Assembly (NCBI RefSeq): GCF_012070395.1
Contig: NZ_JAAFYS010000002.1
Location: 992,001-1,056,000, forward strand
Direction: 5' to 3'
Source: Pseudoroseicyclus tamaricis
Lineage (GTDB): Bacteria; Pseudomonadota; Alphaproteobacteria; Rhodobacterales; Rhodobacteraceae
DNA: 64,000 bases
Every line of letters begins with the position of its first letter. Position 1 is the stretch's first letter. The notes under the pieces were generated by a model. The model had not been told where the DNA came from and searched no databases. It saw only the letters and a program-made list of their open reading frames with translations. Shown here one piece after another: positions 17,234 through 26,511 of the stretch. The position numbers and the translations under genes are program-made.

Positions 17234-18391
17234 CTAGAGCCGCACGACGACGACCTGCCGCCCCTTGGCCGCCAGCGCCACCTCGCCGGCGCAGAGGCTC
17301 AGCGCCTCCTCCCCGAAGACCTCGCTGCGCCAGCCTGTGAGGCAGGGCAGATCACGGTCTCCGGCCGCCAGCGCGTCGAGCTCGGCCGAGTTGGCGATGA
17401 GCTTCTGCGCGACGTCCGACGCCTCGGCGCGGGCCTTGAGCAGCACGCGGAGGAGATCGGCGAGCGCCGGGTTCACCTGCCGCTGCTCGCGGGTCTTGTC
17501 GACGCGAGGCAGGTCCTCGGCCGGGCACTCCACCCCGCGGGTCACGGCGGCGAGGATGCCGTCGGCGATCTCGCCGCGCCGCGCCTCGCGCAGCAGCAGG
17601 CGCGAGCGGGAGAGATCCTTCTCGCTCCGCGGCTTGGTGGAGGCGAGCTCCACCAGCGCGTCGTCCTTGAAGACGCGGCTGCGCGGCACGTCCCGCTCCT
17701 GCGCGTAGGATTCGCGAAAGGCGGCCAGCTCCCGCACGATGGCGAGGAACTTGGGGCTGGTGGTGCGGGTCTTCACCCGCACCCAGGCCTCGTGAGGCTC
17801 CGTCCGGTAGGTGGCGGGATCGGTGAGAACGGCCATCTCCTCCTCAACCCAGGCCTTGCGGCCGGTCTTCTCCAGCCGCTCGGCGAGGCTCTCGTAGACG
17901 ACGCGCAGGTGCGTGACATCGGCCAGCGCGTAGCGCTGCTGCGCCTCCGTCAGCGGGCGGCGCGACCAGTCGGTGAAGCGGGAGGATTTGTCGATCTCCG
18001 CCTTTGCGATCTTGCGCACCAGCGTCTCGTAGCCCACCTGCTCGCCGAAGCCGCAGACCATGGCGGCGACCTGCGTGTCGAAGAGCGGTGTCGGGATGAT
18101 GCCGGCGGCGACGGAGAAGATCTCCAGATCCTGCCGGGCGGCGTGGAAGACCTTCACCACGCTCTCGTCGCGGAAGAGCTCGTAGACCGGCTCGAGGCTC
18201 AGCCCCTCGACCAGCGGGTCGACGAGCACGGCGCCCTCGTCCCCCTCGCCGGGATGGGCGAGCTGGAGAAGGCAGAGCTTGGAGTAATAGGTCCGCTCGC
18301 GCAGGAACTCCGTGTCGACGGTGACATAAGGGTGGGCGGCGGCGGCGGTGCAGAATTCCGCCAGATCCGCGGTGGTGGTGATAACGCGCAT
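17234..18391 (-). CDS. rnd: Ribonuclease D
   Basis: DEDDy-type 3'-5' exoribonuclease acting in tRNA and stable RNA maturation, 385 residues. The exonuclease motifs are visible: VDTEFLRE (motif I), HAARQDLEIF with LFDTQ (motif II), and YALADVTHL (motif III, Tyr and Asp). An HRDC-like helical region follows at about 205-290. The ATG chosen gives MRVITTTADLAEFC, the usual family N terminus; a longer reading upstream is not conserved. Single gene flanked by modest intergenic gaps. Confidence 0.93.
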   Translation of the reverse strand: MRVITTTADLAEFCTAAAAHPYVTVDTEFLRERTYYSKLCLLQLAHPGEGDEGAVLVDPLVEGLSLEPVYELFRDESVVKVFHAARQDLEIFSVAAGIIPTPLFDTQVAAMVCGFGEQVGYETLVRKIAKAEIDKSSRFTDWSRRPLTEAQQRYALADVTHLRVVYESLAERLEKTGRKAWVEEEMAVLTDPATYRTEPHEAWVRVKTRTTSPKFLAIVRELAAFRESYAQERDVPRSRVFKDDALVELASTKPRSEKDLSRSRLLLREARRGEIADGILAAVTRGVECPAEDLPRVDKTREQRQVNPALADLLRVLLKARAEASDVAQKLIANSAELDALAAGDRDLPCLTGWRSEVFGEEALSLCAGEVALAAKGRQVVVVRL

Positions 18392-18565
18392 TCGGGTCCT
18401 GCCTTTGCTTGCCCAACGGCTTAGGCGAATTGCGGCGCATTGAAAAGCGCCGGGCGCCAACGCCTTGCCTCACAAACGCCAAGACTTCCCTTCCTGCGGC
18501 CACAATGCTTCTGAAATCATTCGCCACTAAAGGGCGGCCGGCCCGATGAGCGAGGATTGACAGAC

Positions 18566-19558
18566 ATGACGAGCAAGACGCTCTACCTGACCGGCAATCA
18601 GATCGGCACCTATGACAGCCTGAGCTCCGGCGGCAACGGCGACGACATGGCGGTCACGCTGAACGGCACCCGGCCGCTCGGCGGCGCAGAGGATGTGTAT
18701 CGGCTGGAGATCATCCAGGTCGGCGAGGGCGTGGATGACTTCAGCAACGGGCAGTTCGTCTCGATCTACCCCTATCCGGAGAGTGACCCGCCGGCGGAGC
18801 CCATCGTCACCCGGCTCAACCCGCAGCATGACATGTTTCAGGGCCGCGCCTCCTCGGAAGAGCACCAGATCTTCACCTCGCCCGAGAACTACGTGATCGA
18901 CCTCAACGGGGTCTCGTCCGGCTCGATGCAATACAGGCCCGGCCTTGAGCCGCCGCGCGCCGAGCAACTGCCCTTCTCCGGCCTGCCCTCGCAACCGCCG
19001 AGCGTGCCCTGCTTCGCCGCCGGCACCCTGATCGCGGCGGAGGGCGGCCTTCGCCCGGTGGAAGAGATCGCGGCGGGCGACCGGGTGATGACCCGCGATG
19101 CCGGCCTGCAGAGCGTGCGCTGGGCCGGGCAGGCCCGCCTGCCGGGCCGGGGCGCGCTGGCGCCGGTGGAGATTGCCGCTGGCGCACTGGGCAATACCCG
19201 AAGCTTGCGCGTCTCGCAGCAGCACCGGCTGCTGGTGACGGGCTGGCGGGCCGAGCTGCTCTTCGGCCAGCCGGAGGTGCTGGTGGCGGCGCGGCATCTG
19301 GTGAATGACCGGACGATCCGCATCTGCCCCTGCGACGAGATCACCTACGTGCATCTCGCGCTCGACAGCCACGCCGTGCTTGAGGCGGAAGGGCTGGGGG
19401 CGGAGAGCCTGTATCTCGGCCCCGGCGCCCTCGCCTCGATGCCGCATGCGGCCCGCGCGGAATTGCTGGCGATCTTCCCCGGGCTGGAGGAGGAGGGCCC
19501 CATGCCGCTGGCCCGCCCGGGCCTGCGCGGCTGGGAAGGCGCGCTCCTCGCCCCCTAG
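18566..19558 (+). CDS. Hint-domain protein
   Basis: A 330-residue protein with a C-terminal Hint_2-type autoprocessing domain beginning at Cys149 (PCFAAGTLIAAEGGLRPVEE), followed by GDRVMTRDAG and the block-B segment LRVSQQHRLLV. The N-terminal 148 residues are polar, glycine-rich and without a signal peptide or recognised fold. In Rhodobacterales such proteins often have calcium-binding repeats upstream of Hint; none is seen here. Whether it cleaves itself after Pro148 is unknown. ATG 18566 was chosen because GAGG lies about 10 bases upstream. Its TAG overlaps the stop of convergent purN within CTAG. Confidence 0.83.
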   Translation: MTSKTLYLTGNQIGTYDSLSSGGNGDDMAVTLNGTRPLGGAEDVYRLEIIQVGEGVDDFSNGQFVSIYPYPESDPPAEPIVTRLNPQHDMFQGRASSEEHQIFTSPENYVIDLNGVSSGSMQYRPGLEPPRAEQLPFSGLPSQPPSVPCFAAGTLIAAEGGLRPVEEIAAGDRVMTRDAGLQSVRWAGQARLPGRGALAPVEIAAGALGNTRSLRVSQQHRLLVTGWRAELLFGQPEVLVAARHLVNDRTIRICPCDEITYVHLALDSHAVLEAEGLGAESLYLGPGALASMPHAARAELLAIFPGLEEEGPMPLARPGLRGWEGALLAP

Positions 19559-20166
19559 AGGCTGTGCGTCTCTTCCTCGCTCAGCAGAAGCGGGCTGCGC
19601 TGGCCGCTGACAAAGCGGCGCAGAACGGCCGGGTAGAGCCGGTGCTCCAGCGGCAGCACGCGGGCGGCGAGGCTGCCCGCGCTGTCCTCGGGGAGGATCG
19701 GCAGCCGCGCCTGGCCGAGGATGGGTCCGCCGTCGAGCTCCGCCGTGACCTCATGCACCGTGCAGCCATGCTCGGCATCGCCGGCGGCGAGGGCGCGGGC
19801 GTGGGTGTCGAGGCCCCGGTGCTTCGGCAGCAGCGAGGGGTGGATGTTGAGCATCCGCCCGCGCCAAGCATCGATGAAGGCCGGCGTCAGCACCCGCATG
19901 AAACCGGCGAGGCAGATGACATCGGGCTCCGCCGCCTCCAGCCGCTCGGTCAGCGCCGCCTCGAAGGCGGCGCGGTCACCAAGGAAGGGGCGGTGGTCGA
20001 TGACGGCGGTGCGGATGCCTCGCGCCTCGGCCTTGGCGAGCCCGCCCGCCTCCGGCCGATTGGAGAGCACCATGACGGGGCGGGCGGGGTGGTCGCCGGT
20101 CATCGAGTCGGCCAGCGCCACCATGTTGGAGCCCGAGCCGGAGATGAGGATGGCGACCCGCCTCAT
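19555..20166 (-). CDS. purN: Phosphoribosylglycinamide formyltransferase
   Basis: Folate-dependent GAR transformylase, third step of de novo purine synthesis, 203 residues. Motifs are [10 protein letters not shown] (phosphate binding), [12 protein letters not shown] with the catalytic Asn and His, and [19 protein letters not shown] with the catalytic Asp. The ATG overlaps the stop of purM (ATGA), the standard purM-purN operon. The C-terminal tail is slightly extended and polar. Confidence 0.96.
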   Translation of the reverse strand: MRRVAILISGSGSNMVALADSMTGDHPARPVMVLSNRPEAGGLAKAEARGIRTAVIDHRPFLGDRAAFEAALTERLEAAEPDVICLAGFMRVLTPAFIDAWRGRMLNIHPSLLPKHRGLDTHARALAAGDAEHGCTVHEVTAELDGGPILGQARLPILPEDSAGSLAARVLPLEHRLYPAVLRRFVSGQRSPLLLSEEETHSL

Positions 20167-21206
20167 GGGGCGAGCGAGCCGACGTAGCGCACGCCCTCGC
20201 CGGCGGTGACGCGGCCGAGGCGGTGGACGGCCTCCCCGGCTTCGGTGAGCGTCGCGGTGACGGCCTCGGCGGTCTCTTCGGCGACGACGACGACCATGCC
20301 GATGCCGCTGTTGAAGCTGCGCAGCATCTCCGCCTCCGCCACGCCGCCCTGCTCCATCAGCCAGGCGAAGACAGGCGGCAGGCGCCACGAGGCGAGGTCG
20401 ATCTCGGCGCCGAAGCCGGGGGTGACGCGGGGCAGGTTCTCCGTCAGCCCGCCGCCGGTGATATGGGCGAAGGCATGGACGCCGCCAGCCTTCAGGGCCG
20501 CCAGCGCCGGCTTCACGTAAAGGCGCGTCGGCGTCAGCAGCGCCTCGCCGAGCGGGGCATCGGCGAAGGGCGCCGGGGCGTCCCAGCCGAGGCCCGTCTG
20601 CTCGACGATGCGGCGCACCAGCGAGTAGCCGTTGGAATGGACGCCATCAGAGGCGAGGCCGAGCAGCACGTCGCCCTCCGCCACGCCCTCGGGCAGACCC
20701 CTGCCCCGCTCCATCGCGCCGACGGCGAAGCCGGCGAGGTCGAAGTCGCCGCCCTGGTACATGCCCGGCATCTCGGCCGTCTCGCCGCCGATCAGCGCGC
20801 AGCCGGAGGCCTTGCAGCCCGCCGCGATGCCCTCGACGATGCGGGCGGCGCGCTCCACCTCCAGCTTGCCGGTGGCGAAGTAGTCGAGGAAGAACAGGGG
20901 CTCGGCGCCCTGACAGACGAGATCGTTGACGCACATGGCGACGAGATCGATGCCGATGCCGTCCACCAGCCCCGTCTCGATGGCGATCTTGAGCTTGGTG
21001 CCCACGCCATCCGTCGCCGCGACCAGCACCGGGTCGTCATAGCCGGCGGCCTTGAGATCGAAAAGCGCCCCGAAGCCGCCGAGCCCGGCCATCACGCCTG
21101 GGCGGTCGGTGGCCTTGGCGGCGGGCTTGATCCGCTCCACCAGCGCGTTGCCGGCATCGATATCCACACCCGCGTCGCGGTAGGACAGGCCGTTGCTGCG
21201 GTCCAT
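20163..21206 (-). CDS. purM: Phosphoribosylformylglycinamidine cyclo-ligase (AIR synthetase)
   Basis: ATP-dependent ring closure of FGAM to AIR in purine synthesis, 347 residues as expected. Visible motifs are [14 protein letters not shown] at the N terminus, [45 protein letters not shown] and the C-terminal [11 protein letters not shown]. Translationally coupled to purN. The frameshifted GSCFA gene ends only 10 bases upstream on the same strand, so purMN may lie on a longer transcript that begins there. Confidence 0.97.
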   Translation of the reverse strand: MDRSNGLSYRDAGVDIDAGNALVERIKPAAKATDRPGVMAGLGGFGALFDLKAAGYDDPVLVAATDGVGTKLKIAIETGLVDGIGIDLVAMCVNDLVCQGAEPLFFLDYFATGKLEVERAARIVEGIAAGCKASGCALIGGETAEMPGMYQGGDFDLAGFAVGAMERGRGLPEGVAEGDVLLGLASDGVHSNGYSLVRRIVEQTGLGWDAPAPFADAPLGEALLTPTRLYVKPALAALKAGGVHAFAHITGGGLTENLPRVTPGFGAEIDLASWRLPPVFAWLMEQGGVAEAEMLRSFNSGIGMVVVVAEETAEAVTATLTEAGEAVHRLGRVTAGEGVRYVGSLAP

Positions 21207-21216
21207 CAGGCGCCCC

Positions 21217-22250
21217 CTAGTTCTTTGGGGCCGCGCCTACCCGATCCGGCGCCGCCGCGCAATCGGCGGGGCCCTGCCGATAGGCCGCCAGCATGCGGCC
21301 CACGTTGAGTTCCACGATCTCCGCCGTGGGGTGGATGCGATCCGGCCCGTAGGCGCGGGAGCGGTCGGTCAGCGTCACCGACTCGTAGCTGGGGAAGTAG
21401 TCGACGAACGCCAGCCGCTCGCGCGCCATCTCCGCCGCCACCCGCAGGAGCGACTTGGAGTAGCTGTTCGCCTCCAGCACGTCCTGCCCGGTGAAGCTGC
21501 GCACCATAGGCACGGGCGAGACGGTCAGCACCGTCCGCTGCCCCTTCGGCCCCGCGCGCCATGGATGAGGCGCAGGACCGCCTCCACCTGCGCGATCACC
21601 TCCGTCGGGGCGGGGCGGAAGAAGGTGAAGCGGCCGGGATGGGCGGCGACGAGCGGCGGCGGCGGCGCGATGGTCAGCACCCGGCCCGTCTCCTCGTCGA
21701 GCCAGCTCTCGATGAGGCCGAGCGTGACGATGGCGACGCGGCAGGAGCGCAGGGCATGGGCGAAGAGGGCGGAGATCTCCGCCCGCCGCGCCATCGCCCG
21801 CGCCTGAGAGACAGGGTAGCTGGCGTTCAGCGACAGGTCGATCCAGCCCTCGCCATGGGGCACGACGAACTCCTGCCCGCTGTCGCCGCCGTCGAGCGCC
21901 ATGGTCAGCTCCTCCAGCATCGAGGCGGGAGTGTACTTGTTGAGCAGCCCCGCCGGCTGGCGGGCGGCGCCGAAGCGGGCCTGCTCCTCGGCCGGCAGTG
22001 CGAAGGAGAGCATGGGAGCCGGCTGCCCCGCCTCGGCCAGCGTCGCCTCGATATGCCGCGCGAAGCAGGAGCCGATGGCGAAGACCGGCTCATCCGGCGC
22101 GATGTGGAAGCTCGGGATGAAGACGGGCCGGCAATCGGGCGCCAGACGATCCTCTGCCGATGCCGGGGCGGGCCATCTGCTCTGCGGGCGGCCCCGGGCG
22201 AGGCGCAGGGCGTCGGGGGCGCTCATCGACAGGCGGGTCGGACTCATCAT
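21217..22250 (-). pseudogene. GSCFA-family protein broken by a one-base frameshift
   Basis: Two adjacent reading frames together encode one GSCFA-family protein. The first part (22250-21525) carries the signature GSCFARHIE near residue 60 and ends out of frame after RLIHGARGRRGSGRC. The second (from about 21558 to 21217) resumes with GPKGQRTVLTVSPVPM and continues NSYSKSLLR, as expected for the family. The break maps to the four-C run at 21550-21553 (GGGG in the gene); one more base there restores a single frame of about 344 codons. GSCFA proteins have an SGNH-hydrolase-like fold with uncertain function. Either a real lesion or a homopolymer sequencing error. Confidence 0.8.
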
Positions 22251-22314
22251 GCTCCTTCTGGCGCCGTGGCGCCGCTTGACCGCTCCCGCGCCGCTCCGTA
22301 GGCAAGGGCGGCGG

Positions 22315-22390
22315 GGGCCCGTAGCTCAATGGTTAGAGCAGACCGCTCATAACGGTTTGGTTGGGGGTTCGAGTCCCTCCGGGCCTACCA
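22315..22390 (+). tRNA. tRNA-Ile2 (CAU anticodon, lysidine-modified)
   Basis: A 76-base cloverleaf including encoded CCA. Acceptor GGGCCCG pairs with CGGGCCT. D arm GCTC/GAGC, anticodon loop CTCATAA with anticodon CAT, variable region with TTGG, T arm GGGGG/CCCTC around TTCGAGT. The CTCATAA loop and TTGGT variable region match isoleucine tRNA with lysidine at C34 (reads AUA) rather than methionine tRNA. The anticodon alone does not distinguish them, so the isotype is an inference. Confidence 0.9.
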
Positions 22391-22479
22391 CGCGCATCAT
22401 AGAACCTGACCTAGGGTCATGTCTGCACCCGATGCAAGTTGCCATAGGGTCAGTTTCGCCTCGCGCCGCCGGAGGGCAC

Positions 22480-22725
22480 ATGACAGACCAGCCCCCCATG
22501 CGCACCTATGCCGACAGTGCCGGGACCTCCGGCATCGAGGCCTATGCCGTGGGCCCGGACCATATCGACATCGCCTTCCGGAGCGGCGGCACCTACCGCT
22601 ACTCGCTGGACTCGGTGGGGGAGGAGCGGCTGGCGACGATGATCGAACTGGCCGAAGCCGGGAGCGGCCTCAACACCTACATCAACCAGCATGTGCGGGA
22701 GGATTACGAGGCGCGGCTGTCTTGA
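22480..22725 (+). CDS. KTSC domain protein
   Basis: An 81-residue protein with a KTSC-like domain: GIEAYAVGPDHIDIAFRSGG followed by TYRYSLDSVGEE, typical of this short beta-rich family associated with lysyl-tRNA synthetase C termini and some phage proteins. Function is unknown. The ATG follows GGAGGG with good spacing. It lies 90 bases after the tRNA gene. Although tRNA-flanking genes are sometimes imported, its composition matches the surroundings and no integrase is present. Confidence 0.75.
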   Translation: MTDQPPMRTYADSAGTSGIEAYAVGPDHIDIAFRSGGTYRYSLDSVGEERLATMIELAEAGSGLNTYINQHVREDYEARLS

Positions 22726-22750
22726 GAGCGCCCCTGAAGCAGTCCGCGGC

Positions 22751-23344
22751 TCAGGAGCCGAGGATCGCCACCACGTAGCCCTGCGTCTCCGCGTAGGGCG
22801 GGATGTCGCCGTAGCGCGCCACCGCCTCCGGCCCGGCATTGTAGGCGGCCAGAGCCAGCCGCCATGTGCCGAAGCGCTCGTATTGCCGGCGCAGGTAGCG
22901 GGCGCCGCCCTCGAGGTTCTCCGCCGGGTCCGCCGCGTCGACGCCGAGGAGGCGCGCGGTGTCGGGCATCAGCTGGGCGAGGCCCATGGCCCCCTTCACC
23001 GACAGCGCCCCGGCGTTCCACCCGCTCTCCTGCTGGACGAGCCGCAGGAACATGTCGGAGGGGATGCCGTGCCGCTGGGCGGCGGCGCGGGCGAGCGCGA
23101 GGTAGGGGCCGTTGTAGCTGCCGACGAAGGCGGGCGCGGCGGCCTCCTCGGCGATCTCCGGGCGGATCGGCTGCAGCCGCGTCGAGTCGCGGTACTGGTC
23201 CGCCGCGCGGCCATCGAGGACGGAGAGCTGGCTGGCCAGCAGATCGGCCCGCGACATGGTGGAGAGCGTTTCCGCCCCCGCAGGTCCCCCGGCAAGGAAC
23301 GTCAGGGCAAGGGCGGCGGGCGCCAAAAGGCGTGTCATCGTCAT
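22751..23344 (-). CDS. Lytic transglycosylase (SLT domain), exported
   Basis: Periplasmic peptidoglycan lytic transglycosylase of about 197 residues. A signal peptide ([19 protein letters not shown]) is followed by a short helical linker and a compact SLT/lysozyme-like domain from about residue 85. The catalytic glutamate is in [12 protein letters not shown], then [28 protein letters not shown] and the [13 protein letters not shown] motif. All signature blocks are intact. Two adjacent in-frame ATGs (23344, 23338) are equally plausible starts. The gene ends shortly after the KTSC gene in convergent orientation. Confidence 0.9.
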   Translation of the reverse strand: MTMTRLLAPAALALTFLAGGPAGAETLSTMSRADLLASQLSVLDGRAADQYRDSTRLQPIRPEIAEEAAAPAFVGSYNGPYLALARAAAQRHGIPSDMFLRLVQQESGWNAGALSVKGAMGLAQLMPDTARLLGVDAADPAENLEGGARYLRRQYERFGTWRLALAAYNAGPEAVARYGDIPPYAETQGYVVAILGS

Positions 23345-23544
23345 CACGGCTCTGTCTGTAGCAGCCGCCGGGCCCTTCGCCAATTGGATTCAACTTTCTC
23401 GTTCCGCCCCGCCCCGCGGCGCCGGCGGCGTCCCGCCGAAGGGCGTTCGGGCGGCCCTCCCCCGAATTGGCCCTTTCCGCTGCCCCGCCTTTTTGCTGTA
23501 AGGTGCCCGAGACCGCGACCCGTAACAGCGACAAGGGGAGAGAC

Positions 23545-24042
23545 ATGGCCGGCAGCGTGAACAAGGTGATCCTCATCGGCAATCTCGGCCGCGACCCGGA
23601 GGCGCGGACCTTCCAGAACGGCGGCAAGGTCGTGAACCTGCGCATCGCCACCTCGGAGACCTGGAAGGACCGCAACACCGGCGAGCGCCGCGAGCGGACG
23701 GAGTGGCACTCCGTCGCCATCTTCTCCGAACCGCTGGCGCGGGTGGCGGAGCAGTACCTCAAGAAGGGCTCGAAGGTGTACATCGAGGGCCAGCTCGAGA
23801 CGCGCAAATGGCAGGACCAGTCCGGCCAGGACCGCTACTCGACCGAGGTCGTCCTGCGCCCCTTCCGCAGCGAGCTGACGATGCTCGACGGCCGCGGCGA
23901 AGGCGGCGGCGGTGGCGGCCCCAGCTATGACGACCGTGGCGGCTCCGGCGGCAACTACGGTGGCAGCAGCGGTGGCGGCGGCGGCAGCGCCCAGAACTCC
24001 GGCGGCTACGGCAACGACATGGACGACGAGATCCCGTTCTGA
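23545..24042 (+). CDS. ssb: Single-stranded DNA-binding protein
   Basis: Tetrameric SSB, 165 residues. An OB fold spans about 1-108, beginning [19 protein letters not shown] with [16 protein letters not shown] glycine-rich flexible linker runs from about 115 to 155, and the conserved acidic tip DDEIPF recruits partner proteins. The start is set by AAGGGGAG seven to eight bases upstream; an in-frame reading further upstream is not conserved. A clear hairpin terminator follows the stop. Confidence 0.97.
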   Translation: MAGSVNKVILIGNLGRDPEARTFQNGGKVVNLRIATSETWKDRNTGERRERTEWHSVAIFSEPLARVAEQYLKKGSKVYIEGQLETRKWQDQSGQDRYSTEVVLRPFRSELTMLDGRGEGGGGGGPSYDDRGGSGGNYGGSSGGGGGSAQNSGGYGNDMDDEIPF

Positions 24043-24051
24043 GGGAGACGC

Positions 24052-24078
24052 GGGGCGCCACGGGCGCCCCGTTTCGTT
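24052..24078 (+). terminator. Rho-independent-like terminator of ssb
   Basis: Eight bases after the ssb stop, GGGGCGCC (24052-24059) and GGCGCCCC (24063-24070) form a perfect 8-bp stem with a three-base loop, followed by a T-rich run GTTTCGTTT. Confidence 0.85.
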
Positions 24079-24098
24079 TCTGGCGGGAGGGCCCGTAG

Positions 24099-24116
24099 GC
24101 CGGGCCTCAGCCCGGC
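24099..24116. repeat. GCCGGGC/GCCCGGC extragenic palindrome
   Basis: GCCGGGC and GCCCGGC separated by CTCA form a 7-bp stem. A half copy (GAAGCCCGGCCTA) follows near 24178-24189, and a full relative with GTCA loop lies at 53894-53911. It is one of several short palindromes in the 493-base gap between ssb and the ABC-F gene. Confidence 0.65.
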
Positions 24117-24314
24117 TCTTTGGGCGCCACGGCGGAAACGAATCCTGCAGAGGGCCTGTGACGTCCGTGCTGAGCTGAAGCCCGGCCTATACCGTCGACT
24201 TCTGCTTCATCCTCAAAAACCCTGGCGCATCGCCGGCCAGAGGCCCCGAGGGCGACCGGCCCGCAGGCGCAGGGCGAGCCTGCCCGTGAGGTTGGCGCCT
24301 GCTCCATCTCCGCT

Positions 24315-24417
24315 GAAGCGCTTTATGCCAGCCAAGCCCCTCCCCGCACGCCGCTCGCCACCAAGCTCAGCCAAAGCGCCAGCCCGCCGGGACGGGCAGG
24401 CGCTTGCCCTGCGCCCT
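24315..24417 (+). repeat. Degenerate single copy of the 175-bp hairpin repeat
   Basis: Matches the middle and hairpin part of the repeat units at 53 and 55 kb: GCGCTTTATGCCAGCC, then CCCCTCCCCGC, then the hairpin AGCGCCAGCCCG / CGGGCAGGCGCT. The outer parts (CACGCCGGCCCGTGGGGTGG and GCTTGATTCCGCGCG) are missing or unrecognisable. At the internal mismatch position this copy has A opposite A where the others have A opposite C. It lies between the convergent ends of ssb and the ABC-F gene. Confidence 0.7.
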
Positions 24418-24458
24418 TGGCGCGTACCGGGCGGGGAGCAGCGGCACTGGTGCACGAA

Positions 24459-24518
24459 GGTGGGTTACAAACCCACCCCACGGATCGCACGCACCATAGG
24501 GTGGGTTTTCAACCCACC
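24459..24518. repeat. Two GGTGGGTT/AACCCACC palindromes
   Basis: Two neighbouring 8-bp inverted repeats: GGTGGGTT-ACA-AACCCACC (24459-24477) and GGTGGGTT-TTC-AACCCACC (24500-24518). The same palindrome, preceded by GTA, recurs at 53311, 55238 and 55532. Located just past the end of the convergent ABC-F gene, they could act as bidirectional terminators. Confidence 0.75.
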
Positions 24519-24535
24519 TTCCTCCACGCAAGGCC

Positions 24536-26365
24536 CTACCCTTCCGCCTTCTCCGCCAGCTCCAGCCATTCCTCCTCGGCGGAGGCCAGCGCCTCCTGCC
24601 GGGCGGTGAGCGCTTCGGTCGCCTTGCGGAACTTCACCGGCTCGCGGCTGAAGAGCTCCGGATCGGCCATCAGCGCCTCCAGCTTGGCGATCTCCGCCGT
24701 CAGCCGGTCGATCTCCGCCGGCAGGGCCTCCAGCCGGTGCTTCTCGGTGAAGGAGAGGCCATTCTTCTTCTCCGCCGGTGCCGCCGCAGCCGCAGCCGCC
24801 TTCGCGCCCTTGTTCCCCGTCGGCCCCGCCGCCTTCGCATCGCCCGCCCCGCCGGCCATCGGCGCGCCGCCCTGGGCGGCGATGTCGCTCCAGCCACCGG
24901 CGTAGAGCGTCGCCTTGCCGCCCTCCAGCGTCAGCGTCATGCTCGCGACCCGGTCGATAAAATCCCGGTCGTGGCTGACGAGGATCACGGTGCCCGGGTA
25001 GTCGCCCAGCACCTCCTGCAAAAGGTCCAGCGTCTCGATGTCGAGGTCGTTGGTCGGCTCGTCCAGCACCAGCACGTTCGATTCGCGCGCCATGATCCGC
25101 GCCAGCAGCAGCCGCGCCTTCTCCCCGCCCGAGAGCGAGCCCACCGGCGCACGCGCCTGCGCCTCATCGAAGAGGAAGTCCTTGAGATAGCTCACCACGT
25201 GCCGCGGCTGCCCCCGCACCATCACCTGGTCAGAGCGGCCGGAGACGCGCGACTCGCCGGTCGTCATCGCATCCCAGAGCGTCTCCTCGGGCTTCAGCGC
25301 CGCCCGGGCCTGATCGAAATGCGCCATCTCTAGGTTGGTGCCGTAGCGGATGCTCCCCTCGTCGGGCGCCTCCTCTCCCAAGAGCACCTTGAGCAGCGTC
25401 GTCTTGCCGGCCCCGTTCGGCCCGACCACCGCGAGGCAGTCGCCCCGCTGCAGCGTCAGGTCCAGCCCCTGGAAGAGCTGCCGCCCGCCATAGGCCTTCG
25501 CCAGCCCCTTCGCCTCGATGACCTTCTTGCCGGAGGTCCGCCCCTCGCTCAGCTCCATCGCCGCGGTGCCCTGCCGGCGGATCATGCCGGCCCGCTCGGC
25601 CCGCAGATCCCCCAGCGCCCGCACCCGGCCCATGTTGCGCTTGCGCCGGGCGGAGATGCCCTCGACGGCCCAGCGGGCCTCTTCCTTGATCTTCCGGTCG
25701 AGCTTGTGACGGGCGAGGTCCTCCTCCTCCCAGGCCTTCTCGCGCCACGCCTCGAAGCCGCCGAAGCCCGCCTCCTGCCGGCGCAGCACGCCGCGGTCGA
25801 GCCAGAGCGTCGCGCGGGTCAGCGCCGTCAGGAAGGCCCGGTCGTGCGAGATGAGGACGAAGGCGGCCCTGGTCGCCTTCAGCTCGTCCTCCAGCCAGCG
25901 GATGGCGTTGATGTCCAGGTGGTTGGTCGGCTCGTCGAGCAGCATCAGCTCCGGCTCCGACGCGAGCAGCTTGGCGAGCGCCGCCCGCCGCCGCTCGCCG
26001 CCCGAGGCGGCGGAGACGGGGCGATCGAGGTCGAAATCCAGCCCCTCAGCCACCTGCTCCACCTTGTAGCGCTCCGCCTCCTCGACGTCGCTCGCGGCGA
26101 AATCGCCGAGCGTCGCGAAGCCCTCCATCTGCGGGTCCTGCTCGAGATAGGCGACGGAGGTGCCGGGGCCGAGCGAGCGGGCGCCGCGGTCGGGCTCGAT
26201 CCGCCCGGCCATGAGCTTCATCAGCGTCGACTTGCCGGAGCCGTTGCGCCCGACCAGAGCCACCCGGTCGCCCTCCTGCACGACGGCGGAGAGCCCGTCG
26301 AAGATCGGCTCGCCGCCGAAGGTGAGGGAGACATCGGTGAGTTGCAGAAGGGGTGCGCGTGCCAT
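24536..26365 (-). CDS. uup: ABC-F family ATPase, Uup type
   Basis: Soluble tandem ABC ATPase of 609 residues without membrane segments. First domain: Walker A GRNGSGKS, signature SGGERRRAALAKLL, Walker B LMLLDEPTNHLD. Second domain: GPNGAGKTT, SGGEKARLLLARIM, VLVLDEPTNDLD. The linker between them (about 235-275) is the charged ABC-F arm. The C-terminal 90 residues after an alanine/lysine-rich hinge form a coiled coil (KHRLEALPAEIDRLTAEIAK), the DNA-binding tail typical of Uup. ABC-F proteins act on ribosomes; Uup also affects transposon excision. Single gene. Confidence 0.92.
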   Translation of the reverse strand: MARAPLLQLTDVSLTFGGEPIFDGLSAVVQEGDRVALVGRNGSGKSTLMKLMAGRIEPDRGARSLGPGTSVAYLEQDPQMEGFATLGDFAASDVEEAERYKVEQVAEGLDFDLDRPVSAASGGERRRAALAKLLASEPELMLLDEPTNHLDINAIRWLEDELKATRAAFVLISHDRAFLTALTRATLWLDRGVLRRQEAGFGGFEAWREKAWEEEDLARHKLDRKIKEEARWAVEGISARRKRNMGRVRALGDLRAERAGMIRRQGTAAMELSEGRTSGKKVIEAKGLAKAYGGRQLFQGLDLTLQRGDCLAVVGPNGAGKTTLLKVLLGEEAPDEGSIRYGTNLEMAHFDQARAALKPEETLWDAMTTGESRVSGRSDQVMVRGQPRHVVSYLKDFLFDEAQARAPVGSLSGGEKARLLLARIMARESNVLVLDEPTNDLDIETLDLLQEVLGDYPGTVILVSHDRDFIDRVASMTLTLEGGKATLYAGGWSDIAAQGGAPMAGGAGDAKAAGPTGNKGAKAAAAAAAPAEKKNGLSFTEKHRLEALPAEIDRLTAEIAKLEALMADPELFSREPVKFRKATEALTARQEALASAEEEWLELAEKAEG

Positions 26366-26511
26366 GCCCGGCAGCTAGCCCGCCCCCCTCGCCCCCGCAA
26401 GGCCCCCCTCTCTGCCCGCCCCTGTTTCATCTGGCCATAAATACCTTCGGCGGTCGCCATTGGCGGCGCCATAGGCCCCGATGGCGCGGGCAGCGCCCCT
26501 AGGCTCTCCCC

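Noticed and set aside
22315-22725. tRNA-Ile2 as an integration site with the KTSC gene as cargo
   Set aside because: No integrase, no duplicated tRNA 3' end found nearby, and composition matches the chromosome.
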